Shown here in pieces: positions 22,438 to 31,532 of a stretch of DNA of 35,325 nt (the first letter of the stretch is position 1; each line of letters begins with the position of its first letter). The DNA is from JBEHYA01 sp048498415. Its GTDB lineage: Bacteria; Pseudomonadota; Alphaproteobacteria; UBA9219; RGZA01. The notes under the pieces were generated by a model. That model worked only from the letters and a program-made list of their open reading frames with translations, was not told the DNA's origin and did no database searches. Location: assembly GCA_048498415.1 (NCBI GenBank), contig JBEHYA010000010.1:1-35325 (forward strand), written 5' to 3'. The translations under genes and the position numbers were made by a program.

Positions 22438-24462
22438 TTAATCCTTCTGATCCGGGTAGCTGGGCTCCACGGTAATATGCGAAGAGCTGCCGCCAAAGAT
22501 ATTATTGATCAGGTTTTCCAGAATGCCGGAATCGCGGCGGTTATAGCCGTGCGGCGCTTCGCTGCTGCCACGTTCCATCTCCTGTTCATTTGAACCTGGC
22601 ACGACGGTGGCCATATAATCATGCCACAGCTGGGCGGGCAGCAGGCCGCCGGTCACCTGTTTCATGGGCGTGTTATCATCGTTGCCCACCCACACGCCGG
22701 TGATCAGGCGGTCGGTAAAGCCGATGAACCACGCATCGCGATAATCCTGCGTGGTGCCGGTTTTACCCGACACATCCACGCCAATCTGCGCGCGCCGGCC
22801 GGTGCCGCTGGTCACTACGCTGTGCAGCATGCCATCCAGTTCATCCACCGCGCCAACGCTTGCCACCTGCGGCATCTGGGTTTGCGGACGTACATATAAA
22901 TGCGCACCTGATTTGCTATCGATCGATTCAATCGAATAGGGCACCACCGCGCGGCCACCCGCCGCAAACACGCCATAGGCCGAGGTGATATCCAGCAAAC
23001 TGACTTCGCTGGTGCCAAGCGCCAGACTTAAATCATTGCCCAACTGCGAACTGATGCCCAGCCGATTGGCCAGCTGCCGCACATTCTGCACGCCCACCTG
23101 CTGGAGCAGGCGAATGGTCGCGGTGTTGATGGAATTGGTGAGCGCTTCGCGCAGCGTGATCTCGCCGCGATAGCCCGGTTCGAAATTCTGCGGCTTCCAG
23201 CCGTTGATGTTAATGGGCGCATCCAAAACCATATCGCTGGGGCTCATGCCGCGTTCCAGCGCGGTTAAGTATACAAACGGCTTGAAGGCGGAACCCGGCT
23301 GGCGCTTGGCGGTAATCGCGCGATTATACGGGCTGCTATTGTAATCATGCCCGCCCACCAGCGCCCGCACCGCGCCCGCCTGGTTCATGGTCACGAGGGC
23401 GGCCTGTGTGGCGTTGCGCGCAGCGCCTTCATGTTCCAGCATATCCGCCACCTGCCGTTCGGCTTCGCGCTGCATGCCTAAATCAAGGGTGGTGTGGATG
23501 ATCACATCTTCATCCTGATCCTCGATCAGCCCGCCTAACTGTTCCATCACAAGGTCGGCAAAATAGCGGCCTTCGCCACCACCGCCGGGTTTTCGCGAAG
23601 GCGCGGGCATGCTGGCCAGTGCGTTATGTTTTTGCACGGCGTTGATGAATTTGCCGTCTTCCATCGCCTGCAACACAATCCGCGCGCGGTTTTCAGCGGC
23701 CTGCGGGTCGTTAAGCGGCGAATAGCGGGAAGGCGCCTGCGGCAGGCCCGCCAAAATCGTGGCCTGATGCAAATCCACATCCCGCGCACTTTTATTGAAA
23801 TACAGCCGCGCCGCCGCATCCACGCCATAGGCGCCGCTGCCCAAATAAATGCGGTTGAGATAGGCGGAGAGAATTTCGTCCTTGGTGAGTTTTTTCTCCA
23901 GCCAAATCGCCAGCATGACTTCCTGAATTTTACGCCGGAAGGTGCGCTGATTGCCTAAAAACAGGTTTTTGGCCAGCTGCTGCGTGATGGTGGAACCGCC
24001 CTGCACCACGTGGCCTGCAAACAAATTCCGCACGCTGGCACGCATGATGCCCAGCACATCAATGCCGCCATGCTCATAAAAGCGCCGGTCTTCGATGGCA
24101 ATAAACGCATTCACCAAATAGCGGGGCAGGGTGCCAACCGAAATCGTATCGCCATGGTAATCGCCATAGCGTGAAAACACCTGGCCGTTGCGGTCTTCCA
24201 TAATAATCGCCGGGTGCCGCTTTAAATCCGCGCGCTTCAAAATATCGGGGATTTCATAAGCGTAATACGCCAGCACCACGCTGACCGCGACAGACCCCCA
24301 CACCGCCACGATCAGCGCGATGCGAATGGATTTATGCAACAGCGGATTGGTCACAAACCGCTTGATGCCGGAAAAGAATTTTGAAAAGCCGCCCTTACCA
24401 CTCCCACCCCGCCTGCGCGGGCCAAAACGCTTCGAACGGTAAGATGATCGCTTTCTTGGCAT
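22438..24462 (-). CDS. Class A penicillin-binding protein (PBP1A-like)
   Basis: 674 residues. A basic cytoplasmic tail (1-40) and one membrane span (about 47-68) precede a GT51 glycosyltransferase domain with IEDRRFYEHGG (E124) and QGGSTITQQLAKN. The transpeptidase domain has S391-x-x-K394 in PGSAFKPF, SIN in the TNSINTA stretch, and KTGTT from K567. It polymerises lipid II and crosslinks peptidoglycan in the periplasm. At 674 residues it is shorter than most PBP1A (about 800) and appears to lack a large inserted OB-type domain, so it may be closer to PBP1C/PBP2A-like class A forms. A glycine- and serine-rich tail follows the catalytic domain. The start MPRKRSSYRSK gives a typical basic tail. 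Confidence 0.92.
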   Translation of the reverse strand: MPRKRSSYRSKRFGPRRRGGSGKGGFSKFFSGIKRFVTNPLLHKSIRIALIVAVWGSVAVSVVLAYYAYEIPDILKRADLKRHPAIIMEDRNGQVFSRYGDYHGDTISVGTLPRYLVNAFIAIEDRRFYEHGGIDVLGIMRASVRNLFAGHVVQGGSTITQQLAKNLFLGNQRTFRRKIQEVMLAIWLEKKLTKDEILSAYLNRIYLGSGAYGVDAAARLYFNKSARDVDLHQATILAGLPQAPSRYSPLNDPQAAENRARIVLQAMEDGKFINAVQKHNALASMPAPSRKPGGGGEGRYFADLVMEQLGGLIEDQDEDVIIHTTLDLGMQREAERQVADMLEHEGAARNATQAALVTMNQAGAVRALVGGHDYNSSPYNRAITAKRQPGSAFKPFVYLTALERGMSPSDMVLDAPININGWKPQNFEPGYRGEITLREALTNSINTATIRLLQQVGVQNVRQLANRLGISSQLGNDLSLALGTSEVSLLDITSAYGVFAAGGRAVVPYSIESIDSKSGAHLYVRPQTQMPQVASVGAVDELDGMLHSVVTSGTGRRAQIGVDVSGKTGTTQDYRDAWFIGFTDRLITGVWVGNDDNTPMKQVTGGLLPAQLWHDYMATVVPGSNEQEMERGSSEAPHGYNRRDSGILENLINNIFGGSSSHITVEPSYPDQKD

Positions 24463-24484
24463 GACCGCCGGGGAGGGTGGCTGG

Positions 24485-24513
24485 CCACGCGTAGCCTGCT
24501 TGGCGAAGCGTGG
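24485..24513 (-). repeat. Hairpin merged with the CCA end of tRNA-Thr
   Basis: CCACGC and GCGTGG (24508-24513 and 24485-24490 on the plus strand as GCGTGG and CCACGC) form a stem whose first three bases are the CCA of tRNA-Thr. The inner part holds CTTCGCCAAG, similar to the arms of the tRNA-abutting repeats at 16112 and 16316. It may be a degenerate half-copy. Confidence 0.5.
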
Positions 24514-24585
24514 TGCCGTTGGAGGGAATTGAACCCCCGACCTTGGCTTTACGAAAGCCCTGCTCTACCCCTGAGCTACAACGGC
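24511..24585 (-). tRNA. tRNA-Thr (anticodon CGT)
   Basis: Minus strand, 75 bases including encoded CCA. The acceptor GCCGTTG pairs with CAACGGC, discriminator A. D-arm is TAGCTCAGGGGTAGAGC. The anticodon arm GGGCT-TTCGTAA-AGCCA carries CGT, and the T-arm GGGGGTTCAATTCCCTC is normal. Confidence 0.93.
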
Positions 24586-24651
24586 GGATTAAAGACGGGG
24601 CGAAATTAGCGTGGAAAACGGGCAAGGTCAAACACGTAAGCACTAAAAACA

Positions 24652-24760
24652 ACCTCATCCCCGCGAAAGCGGGGATCCAGGGGACTGGGCCATAATCGGG
24701 ATCGTTATTTTCGCCGCAGACGCGGCTTTAGCTGGATTCCCGCTTTCGCGGGAATGAGGT
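24652..24760. repeat. Dispersed palindromic repeat, copy B
   Basis: Arms at 24652-24680 and 24732-24760 are inverted copies of 29 bases with two differences. The middle shares GGGACTGG-CCAT and GCCGCAG-CGCGGC with copy C. The right edge is 7 bases from the fur stop. Confidence 0.88.
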
Positions 24761-24767
24761 AGAGCGG

Positions 24768-25172
24768 CTAGGCCTTCTTGCCGTAAAGTTCCAGCTTATG
24801 GCCGATCAGCTTGTAGCCCAGCTTTTTGGCTACTTCTTCCTGCAGCTTTTCAATGGCCTCGTTGGTGAATTCGATGACTTCGCCGCTATTGAGGTCGATT
24901 AAATGGTCGTGGTGGCCTTCGCGTGATTCTTCGAACCGGGCGCGGCCATCGCCAAAATCGTGCTTGCGGATAATATTGGCTTCTTCCAGCAGGCGCATGG
25001 TGCGGTAGACCGTGGCAATGCTGATATGCGGGTCGATGGCGGAGGAGCGCTTATAAACCTGCTCCACATCCGGGTGATCGCTGGCATCCGACAAGACGCG
25101 GCAAATCACACGGCGTTGCTCCGTCATTTTCAGGCCGCGTTCGCTACAAAGCTGTTCCAAGCGGGAAGGCAT
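24768..25172 (-). CDS. fur: Fur-family transcriptional regulator
   Basis: 134 residues. The winged-helix domain (RLEQLCSERGLKMTEQRRVICRVL, then SIATVYRTMRLLEE) is followed by the metal-sensing region GHHDHLIDLNSGEVIEF and a C-terminal dimer domain ending KLELYGKKA. The HHDH metal site is present. The CxxC of E. coli Fur is replaced by DLNSG, as in alphaproteobacterial Fur/Mur proteins, so the structural zinc site is absent and the metal sensed could be iron or manganese. It is divergent from hpnA with only 45 bases between the starts. No clear ribosome site precedes ATG 25172. Confidence 0.88.
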   Translation of the reverse strand: MPSRLEQLCSERGLKMTEQRRVICRVLSDASDHPDVEQVYKRSSAIDPHISIATVYRTMRLLEEANIIRKHDFGDGRARFEESREGHHDHLIDLNSGEVIEFTNEAIEKLQEEVAKKLGYKLIGHKLELYGKKA

Positions 25173-25217
25173 ATCGGTTATATACTAAACCCACCTTCCT
25201 AAGGAAAGAGCTTAAAT

Positions 25218-26204
25218 TTGCGTGTTCTGGTAACAGGTTCAACCGGCTTTGTCGGCGCCGCGGTGGCACGTCATTTACTAGCGGCGGGCCATAGCGTTCG
25301 CGCGCTGGTGCGCAAAAACAGCGACCAAAGGAATATTGACGGCCTGAATGTGGAACTGGCCGAAGGCAGCCTGACGGATGACGCATCGCTGAATGCAGCC
25401 GCCACGGGTTGCGAAGCGCTATTCCATGTCGCCGCCGATTACCGCCTGTGGGTGCCCCGCCCGAAGGAGATGATGGATGCCAATGTGGGCGGCACCCGCG
25501 CCCTGATGAACGCGGCGCTCAAAGCCGGCATGAAAAAGATTGTCTATACCAGCTCGGTTGCCACGCTGGGCTTTGAAGCAGATGGCGCACCCGCCAATGA
25601 AAACACGCGCGTCACAGAAGCCGATATGATCGGCACCTATAAGCGTTCCAAATATCTGGCGGAACGCGTGGTGGAAAATATGTGCCGTGAGCAGGGTCTG
25701 CCTGCCGTCATCGTCAACCCTTCCACACCCATCGGCCCCCGTGATATCAAACCCACGCCCACGGGTCGCATTATTGTGGATTCCGTGCGCGGGCTTATCG
25801 CGGCTTATGTGGATACGGGCCTTAATATTGTGCATGTGGATGATGTGGCACGCGGCCATATGCTGGCCTTTGAAAAAGGCAAAGTAGGCGAGAAGTACGT
25901 GCTGGGCGGTCAGGATCTGCCGTTATCGGATATTCTCGCCATCATCGCCGAAAAAGCCGGCATGAAGGCGCCCACCACCAAACTGCCGCGCCTTGCCTTG
26001 TTCCCCGTGGCCGCCGTGATGGAAGCGATTGCCAGCATAAATGGCCGCGAACCGCTGCTTACGGTTGATAGCCTGCGCATGGCTGGCCATCGCATGTATT
26101 TTTCTTCCCAAAAAGCGGAGCGTGAACTTGGCTATACCCATCGCCCAGCGGCTGAAGCCATTACCGATGCACTTTTCTGGTTTAAAGCCAACGGATATTG
26201 CTGA
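25218..26204 (+). CDS. hpnA: Hopanoid-associated sugar epimerase HpnA
   Basis: 328 residues, NAD-dependent extended SDR. The N-terminal loop is VTGSTGFVGAAVARHLL, catalytic YKRSKYLAE gives YxxxK, and the HpnA landmarks ALFHVAADYRLWVP, VNPSTPIGPRDIKPTPTGRIIVD and NIVHVDDVARGH are clear. The protein is linked to side-chain steps of hopanoid synthesis. The start is TTG 25218 with AAGGAAAGAG upstream; no ATG precedes the glycine loop. It heads the hpnA-C-D-E operon. Confidence 0.95.
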   Translation: MRVLVTGSTGFVGAAVARHLLAAGHSVRALVRKNSDQRNIDGLNVELAEGSLTDDASLNAAATGCEALFHVAADYRLWVPRPKEMMDANVGGTRALMNAALKAGMKKIVYTSSVATLGFEADGAPANENTRVTEADMIGTYKRSKYLAERVVENMCREQGLPAVIVNPSTPIGPRDIKPTPTGRIIVDSVRGLIAAYVDTGLNIVHVDDVARGHMLAFEKGKVGEKYVLGGQDLPLSDILAIIAEKAGMKAPTTKLPRLALFPVAAVMEAIASINGREPLLTVDSLRMAGHRMYFSSQKAERELGYTHRPAAEAITDALFWFKANGYC

Positions 26205-26205
26205 C

Positions 26206-27036
26206 ATGACCCAAGCCATCGAGACCGCCAGCGGCAAAAACAAAGACACCGAAAATTTCCCGGTGGGCTCGTTCTTAATTCGCGCGGAACTTCGCCCGCA
26301 TATCCACGCCTATTATAATTTTGCCCGCGCGGCGGATGATGTTTCCGATAACCCGATGCTCAGCGCCGCTGAAAAAACATGGCGGCTGGAATGTTTTGCC
26401 ATTACGCTGCACGGTAATAGCGATGATGTGGCGCCTGCCGTTGACATGCGCAAAAGCCTGAAGGAAACCGGCATCACCGCCCAGCATTGCCATGATTTAC
26501 TGCATGCCTTCAAGCAGGATGCCGTCAAACTGCGCTATGCCAACTGGGCGGAATTGCTGGATTACTGCCGTTATTCCGCTTCGCCCGTCGGCCGCTATGT
26601 GCTGGCGCTGCATGGGGTGGGGGAAGCCGCCTGGCCATCCAACGACGCGCTGTGTTCCGCGCTGCAAATCATCAACCATCTGCAGGACTGCGCCGATGAT
26701 TACCGCGAGCTTGACCGTGTGTACTTACCGCAGGATGATCTGGCCGCAACCGGCGCCAACACCGCGATGCTGGCAGGCGATGGCTGTACCGCACAGCTGC
26801 GCGCCGCCATTGATATGTCGCTGGCACGGTTAGAGCCAATGTTACAGGAAGCCCGTAACCTGCCGCGCCACGTGCCCGATATGCGTTTGAAATTCGAGAC
26901 ATCGATCATCTGCGCGCTTGCCGAAGATTTGGTGAAGCTGCTGAAAGCCCGCGATCCGCTCAATCACCGCTGCAAGCTTTCCAAGCCTGCCGTGCTGTGG
27001 GCCGCGTTTAAAGGCGTGGTGCGTGCCTATGCCTGA
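26206..27036 (+). CDS. hpnC: Squalene synthase subunit HpnC (hydroxysqualene synthase)
   Basis: 276 residues from ATG 26206, one base after the hpnA stop. The frame is open to 26041 but the earlier part overlaps hpnA. Isoprenoid-synthase motifs are FARAADDVSD (first aspartate motif, 44-48) and LQDCADDYRELDRVYLP (second). HpnC converts presqualene diphosphate, made by HpnD, to hydroxysqualene. The N-terminal ENFPVGSFLI is characteristic. Confidence 0.94.
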   Translation: MTQAIETASGKNKDTENFPVGSFLIRAELRPHIHAYYNFARAADDVSDNPMLSAAEKTWRLECFAITLHGNSDDVAPAVDMRKSLKETGITAQHCHDLLHAFKQDAVKLRYANWAELLDYCRYSASPVGRYVLALHGVGEAAWPSNDALCSALQIINHLQDCADDYRELDRVYLPQDDLAATGANTAMLAGDGCTAQLRAAIDMSLARLEPMLQEARNLPRHVPDMRLKFETSIICALAEDLVKLLKARDPLNHRCKLSKPAVLWAAFKGVVRAYA

Positions 27037-27892
27037 GGCGTTGACCCCGATATTAAGCGCGAAAACGCAAGCTGAAGTGCTGGAATGCGTCAAGAATTCC
27101 GGCAGTTCATTTTTGCTGGGTATGGCGGCATTAGAACCTGCGCGCCGGCAGGGCATGTTCGCGCTCTATGCGTTCTGCCGCGCGGTGGATGATATTGCCG
27201 ACAGCGACTGGCCGCGCGATAAAATTGCGAGAGAACTGGAAATCTGGCGTGGCTACATCCGCGATGTGTTCAAGGGCCAGCCCCGCCACCCGGTGATGGA
27301 ACTGCTGCAGCCGGCCATCGCTAATTACGGCTTAGTAGAATCCGATTTCCACGACATCATCGCCGGTATGGAGATGGACGCGAATGGCCCCATCCAGCGC
27401 CCCGACTGGCAAACGCTGGATTTATACTGCGACCGCGTGGCGAGCGCCGTGGGCCGCGTGAGCGTGCGCATTTTTGGCGAAGCCACCGAACACGGCCAGC
27501 AAACCGCGTATCATCTGGGCCGCGCGCTGCAGCTCACCAACATTCTGCGCGATATCGATGAAGATGCGGGCCGCGAGCGGCTTTATATGCCGTTTGAGGC
27601 GTTGGAAGAGGCGGGTATTTCTTCCGACCGCATTGATGAGATCATTAATCACCCGGCCTTTGACCACGCCGCCCGCGCCGTCGCCCGGCAGGCGGTCTTC
27701 CATTTTGATGAAGCGGAAGTGGAAATGCAGCAATGCAGCCGCCGCGCCATCAAGCCGGCCCGCCTGATGCGTGATTATTATGCGAAACTTATGCACCATA
27801 TGCTGCTATTGGGCTGGGATTCCCCACGGGTGCGTGTCGGGCTGGGCCCGCTGGATAAAATTCTCCTCATGCTCCGGTTTTATCTGCCATGA
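27023..27892 (+). CDS. hpnD: Presqualene diphosphate synthase HpnD
   Basis: 289 residues from GTG 27023, with AAAGG eight bases upstream; ATG 27029 is the alternative. Both overlap the hpnC end. Motifs are FCRAVDDIAD (56-60), LQLTNILRDIDEDAGRERLYMP (about 170-190) and KPARLMRDYY. It joins two farnesyl diphosphates into presqualene diphosphate. It is a paralogue of HpnC. Confidence 0.95.
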   Translation: MPMPEALTPILSAKTQAEVLECVKNSGSSFLLGMAALEPARRQGMFALYAFCRAVDDIADSDWPRDKIARELEIWRGYIRDVFKGQPRHPVMELLQPAIANYGLVESDFHDIIAGMEMDANGPIQRPDWQTLDLYCDRVASAVGRVSVRIFGEATEHGQQTAYHLGRALQLTNILRDIDEDAGRERLYMPFEALEEAGISSDRIDEIINHPAFDHAARAVARQAVFHFDEAEVEMQQCSRRAIKPARLMRDYYAKLMHHMLLLGWDSPRVRVGLGPLDKILLMLRFYLP

Positions 27893-29178
27893 GCCAGATC
27901 GGCACGGTTCATATTGTGGGCGCAGGGCTCGCCGGTTTATCGGCGGCGGTGCAGCTATGCGCCGCCGGGCAGAAGGTTGTGCTCTATGAAGCCGGCACGC
28001 ATGCCGGCGGGCGCTGCCGTTCGTATATCGATAAAGAACTGAACGCCCGCATCGATAACGGCAACCACCTGATGCTCTCCTGCAATCATGCGGTGCTTGG
28101 CTATGTGCATACCATTGGCGCGCAGAAAACGCTGAACGTGGCCAAGGAAGCGCTGTTCCCGTTTTATAATCTCGATAGCGGCGAAAGCTGGAGCGTGCAC
28201 ATCAATCAGGGGCGCATCCCGTGGTGGATCGCCGATAAAAACCGCCGCGTGCCGGGCACCATCTGGCGCGATTATATCAATCTGCTGCGTCCCGTTTTTG
28301 CGGGGCGCTGGCAAACGGTGGCGCAGGCGCTGCATGCCGATAAAGCCTCGTTCCCGGTCTATAGCGATAACATCCTGTATAAGCGCCTGATCCAGCCGCT
28401 CTGTGTTGCCATCATGAATACCCAGGGCGACGAAGCTTCCGCCAAAACTTTCGGCAACGTGCTGGGCGAAATTTTTCAGGCGGGTGGCGCGGGCGCCAAG
28501 CCCATGCTGGTGAAGGAAGGCTTATCGGAAAGTCTGGTCGATCCCGCGCTGGCCTTTATTCAGTCGCGCGGCGGGCAGGTGCAGTTTGGTCAGCGTCTCC
28601 GCACAATCGGAATAGAAAACAACGAAGCCCGCAAGCTGGTGTTTGCCGGGCAGGAAGTTGTCTTGGATAAATGGGATTGGGTCGTGCTGGCGCTGCCCGC
28701 CTGGGTCATCAACGATATTATACCCGGCATGGCCACACCCAACGAATACCGCAGCATCGTCAATGCCCATTTCAAGGTTGGCAGCTATAAACCCCGCGCC
28801 ACATTTACCGGGCTCATCAACGGCGTGGTCGAATGGGTGTTCGAGAAGGGCGATATCCTCTCCACCACCACCAGCGCTGCCGAACGTTACGTGGATAAAA
28901 GCGCCGAAGAGTTGGCGCCGCTGCTCTGGCGCGATGTGGCGCGGCTGTATGGGCTTGATCCAACCGCTATTCCGCCGCACCGCATCGTGAAGGAAAAACG
29001 CGCGACCTTTGCCGCCACGCCCGATCAAATCGCGCGCCGCCCTTCAATCAAGCCCCGCCATGCTAATTTAATTCTGTGCGGCGACTGGACGGACACCAAA
29101 CTGCCATCCACGATCGAGGGCGCCATTCGTTCGGGCGCTGTCGCGGCTTCGCGCATTATCCCGCCCGCAGGGTTTTAA
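27889..29178 (+). CDS. hpnE: Squalene-forming FAD-dependent desaturase-like enzyme HpnE
   Basis: 429 residues. The FAD-binding loop is VHIVGAGLAGLSAAVQL (GxGxxG at 11-16), with E34 in VVLYEAG and GGRCRS after it. The C-terminal FAD segment is LILCGDWTDTKLPSTIEGAIRSG. HpnE reduces hydroxysqualene to squalene in the HpnCDE pathway. The ATG overlaps hpnD by four bases. The 3' end overlaps the convergent recG by 23 bases. No squalene-hopene cyclase follows. Confidence 0.94.
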   Translation: MSQIGTVHIVGAGLAGLSAAVQLCAAGQKVVLYEAGTHAGGRCRSYIDKELNARIDNGNHLMLSCNHAVLGYVHTIGAQKTLNVAKEALFPFYNLDSGESWSVHINQGRIPWWIADKNRRVPGTIWRDYINLLRPVFAGRWQTVAQALHADKASFPVYSDNILYKRLIQPLCVAIMNTQGDEASAKTFGNVLGEIFQAGGAGAKPMLVKEGLSESLVDPALAFIQSRGGQVQFGQRLRTIGIENNEARKLVFAGQEVVLDKWDWVVLALPAWVINDIIPGMATPNEYRSIVNAHFKVGSYKPRATFTGLINGVVEWVFEKGDILSTTTSAAERYVDKSAEELAPLLWRDVARLYGLDPTAIPPHRIVKEKRATFAATPDQIARRPSIKPRHANLILCGDWTDTKLPSTIEGAIRSGAVAASRIIPPAGF

Positions 29179-31237
29179 TCGCCTGATCATATTCGAATAA
29201 ATACAATAAGTGCCGCAGCGCTTTGCCACGCTCGCTTTGTAAATCTGCGTCTTTGCTCAAAATCAGCTTGGCATCGTCGCGTGCGGCAAGCAGTAAATCG
29301 TGATGCTGGGCGAGATCGGCGAAATAAAATTCCGGCATGCCGCTTTGCCGTGCGCCCAGAATTTCGCCGGGCCCGCGCAGGCGCAAATCTTCCTCGGCAA
29401 TGCGGAAACCATCGTTGGTGTCGCGCATAATCTTCAAACGTTCGGTGGCAATTTCGCCAAGCGGCTCCTGATAGAGCAGCAAACACGATGATTGCTTATC
29501 GCTTCGGCCCACGCGGCCACGCAACTGGTGCAACTGGGCCAGACCAAACCGCTCCGCATGCTCAATCACAATCAAAGTGGCTGTCGGTACATCCACGCCC
29601 ACTTCAATCACGGTGGTGGCAACCAGCACATGGGCGTTCCCTAATGCAAAATCCTTCATCGCGGCGTCGCGTTCGGCTGGCTTCATTTGCCCGTGCACCA
29701 GCCGCACGTCGTCTTCGCCCAAAAAGCGGGACAGCGCGGCAAAACGTTCGGTCGCGGCGGCCAAATCAACCAGTTCCGACTCTTCCACCAGCGGGCAGAC
29801 CCAGTAAATCTTTTCGCCCGCCTGAATTTTGCGCGATAAGGCTTCCACCACTTCCGGCAGCCGTGCGATGGGTAGGGCCCGCGTATCAATCGGCAAACGC
29901 CCCGCCGGTTTTTCATCGAGGCGCGAGGTTTCCATATCGCCGTAGTAACTGAGGGTCAGCGTGCGGGGGATGGGCGTTGCCGTCATCACCAGCAAATCCG
30001 GCGCCGCGCCCTTGGCGGAAAGCGCGAGGCGCTGATGCACGCCAAACCGGTGCTGTTCATCAATCACCGTGAGGCCTAGCTGATGAAAAGTCACATCTTC
30101 CTGAAACAGCGCATGCGTGCCGATGATGATCTGCGCCGTGCCATCGGCAATCTGCGCGGTGGCTTCATTCCGTGCCGCGGCATTCAGCTTCCCGCTTAAA
30201 AACACCACGTTTACGGGCATATCGCCTAAAAATTTGGTGATGCCGGCCAGATGCTGGCGCGCCAGAATTTCGGTGGGCGCCATCAACACTGCCTGCGTGC
30301 CGGCTTCCACCGCATGCAGCATGGCATAAAGCGCCACCAATGTTTTACCCGCGCCCACATCGCCCTGCAAAAGCCGCAGCATGCGCTTTGGCGCTTCCAT
30401 CTCGGCGTCAATTTCGCCAAACGCGCGGCGCTGGGCGCCGGTGGGCGTAAATGGCAAACGTTTTTCCAGCATGGCGCGCAATTTGCCTGTGCCCTTCAGC
30501 GCTTGCCCGCGCCATTCGCGCTGCTTCTCGCGCGTAATCGCAAGGGCAAGCTGGGAGGCCAGCAATTCATCATAAGCAAGCCGCGATGACGCAGGCGAAT
30601 TCGCCGCTGCGTGCATTATGTTATGCGGGTGGTGCAATTCACCCAGCGCCGTCTTCCACGCCGGCCATTTGTGTTTCTGCATATATGCCGCATCATTCCA
30701 TTCCGGCAATTCCGGCGCGCGGGCATAGGCCAAAGCAATGGCTTTAAGCAGGTTTTTGGCGGGCAAACCGGCGGTTAACGCATAGACGGGCTCCAGTGCC
30801 GGAATTTCCTGTTTACGGGCGAGCGGCAGCGCGTAATCCGGATGCGTCATCTGCTTGCGGCCCTGATAATCATCCAGCATGCCGCTGATTGTCATCACTT
30901 CGCCCACCGGATACGTCTTTTCAATATAATCTTCACGCGCATGGAAATAGACGATATCGAGGAAGCCGGTATCATTACCGGCGCGGATGCGTGTGGGCTG
31001 GCTGTACTGGCCCATGCGGATATCCTGAATTTCAACATCCAGCGTCATCAGTTGGCCGGGCGTGGCGCTCGCGATTGCCGGCGAATGGCGGCGGTCGAGC
31101 GTGCGCATGGGTTTATGCTTCAATAAATCCCACACATGTGGCCCGCACAGCTTCTTCAATAATTCGGCATAGCGCGGCCCGATCCCTTTCAGGCTTTGCA
31201 CGGAAGCAAACAATGGATCAAGAAGGCTGGGCCGCAT
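29156..31237 (-). CDS. recG: ATP-dependent DNA helicase RecG
   Basis: 693 residues from ATG 31237 (MRPSLLDPLFASVQSLKGIG), the normal RecG length. The frame continues 86 residues further, but that part is the shadow of sdhE. It has a wedge/OB domain at 60-160, helicase domain I with RLLQGDVGAGKTLVALYA, VIDEQHRFGVHQR and TATPIPRTL, then domain II with ATTVIEVGVDVP and HQLRGRVGRSDKQS. It remodels stalled forks and Holliday junctions. It is divergent from sdhE, 43 bases apart. Confidence 0.96.
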   Translation of the reverse strand: MRPSLLDPLFASVQSLKGIGPRYAELLKKLCGPHVWDLLKHKPMRTLDRRHSPAIASATPGQLMTLDVEIQDIRMGQYSQPTRIRAGNDTGFLDIVYFHAREDYIEKTYPVGEVMTISGMLDDYQGRKQMTHPDYALPLARKQEIPALEPVYALTAGLPAKNLLKAIALAYARAPELPEWNDAAYMQKHKWPAWKTALGELHHPHNIMHAAANSPASSRLAYDELLASQLALAITREKQREWRGQALKGTGKLRAMLEKRLPFTPTGAQRRAFGEIDAEMEAPKRMLRLLQGDVGAGKTLVALYAMLHAVEAGTQAVLMAPTEILARQHLAGITKFLGDMPVNVVFLSGKLNAAARNEATAQIADGTAQIIIGTHALFQEDVTFHQLGLTVIDEQHRFGVHQRLALSAKGAAPDLLVMTATPIPRTLTLSYYGDMETSRLDEKPAGRLPIDTRALPIARLPEVVEALSRKIQAGEKIYWVCPLVEESELVDLAAATERFAALSRFLGEDDVRLVHGQMKPAERDAAMKDFALGNAHVLVATTVIEVGVDVPTATLIVIEHAERFGLAQLHQLRGRVGRSDKQSSCLLLYQEPLGEIATERLKIMRDTNDGFRIAEEDLRLRGPGEILGARQSGMPEFYFADLAQHHDLLLAARDDAKLILSKDADLQSERGKALRHLLYLFEYDQAIKTLRAG

Positions 31238-31280
31238 GGGGGCTAGTTTAATGCGCCATTTGCTTATATTACTAGCCCCC

Positions 31281-31532
31281 ATGACGAACGAGGATACCCG
31301 CAAAAAACTGCTGTTCCGCGCCTGGCACCGCGGCACGCGCGAGATGGATTTGATGGTCGGCCGTTTTGCCGAAGCCAGCATGGCCGGCTTCAGCGAGGCG
31401 GAGTTGCGCGAATTCGAAGCCCTGCTGCTTGAAAACGACCCCGACCTGTATAACTGGGTGACGGGCCAAGAAAGCGTGCCCGAAAATTCCAACACCAGCG
31501 TTTTGCAAAAGCTGATCGGGTTTTATAAATAA
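31281..31532 (+). CDS. sdhE: FAD assembly factor SdhE
   Basis: 83 residues from ATG 31281. An in-frame upstream start at 31236 lies inside the recG start region and would add an unconserved stretch. The defining RGxxE motif is R17-G18-T-R-E21 in HRGTREMD, and the closing NDPDLYNWVTGQ is also typical. SdhE helps attach FAD to succinate dehydrogenase flavoprotein. The TAA stop overlaps the mfd start (TAATG). Confidence 0.95.
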   Translation: MTNEDTRKKLLFRAWHRGTREMDLMVGRFAEASMAGFSEAELREFEALLLENDPDLYNWVTGQESVPENSNTSVLQKLIGFYK

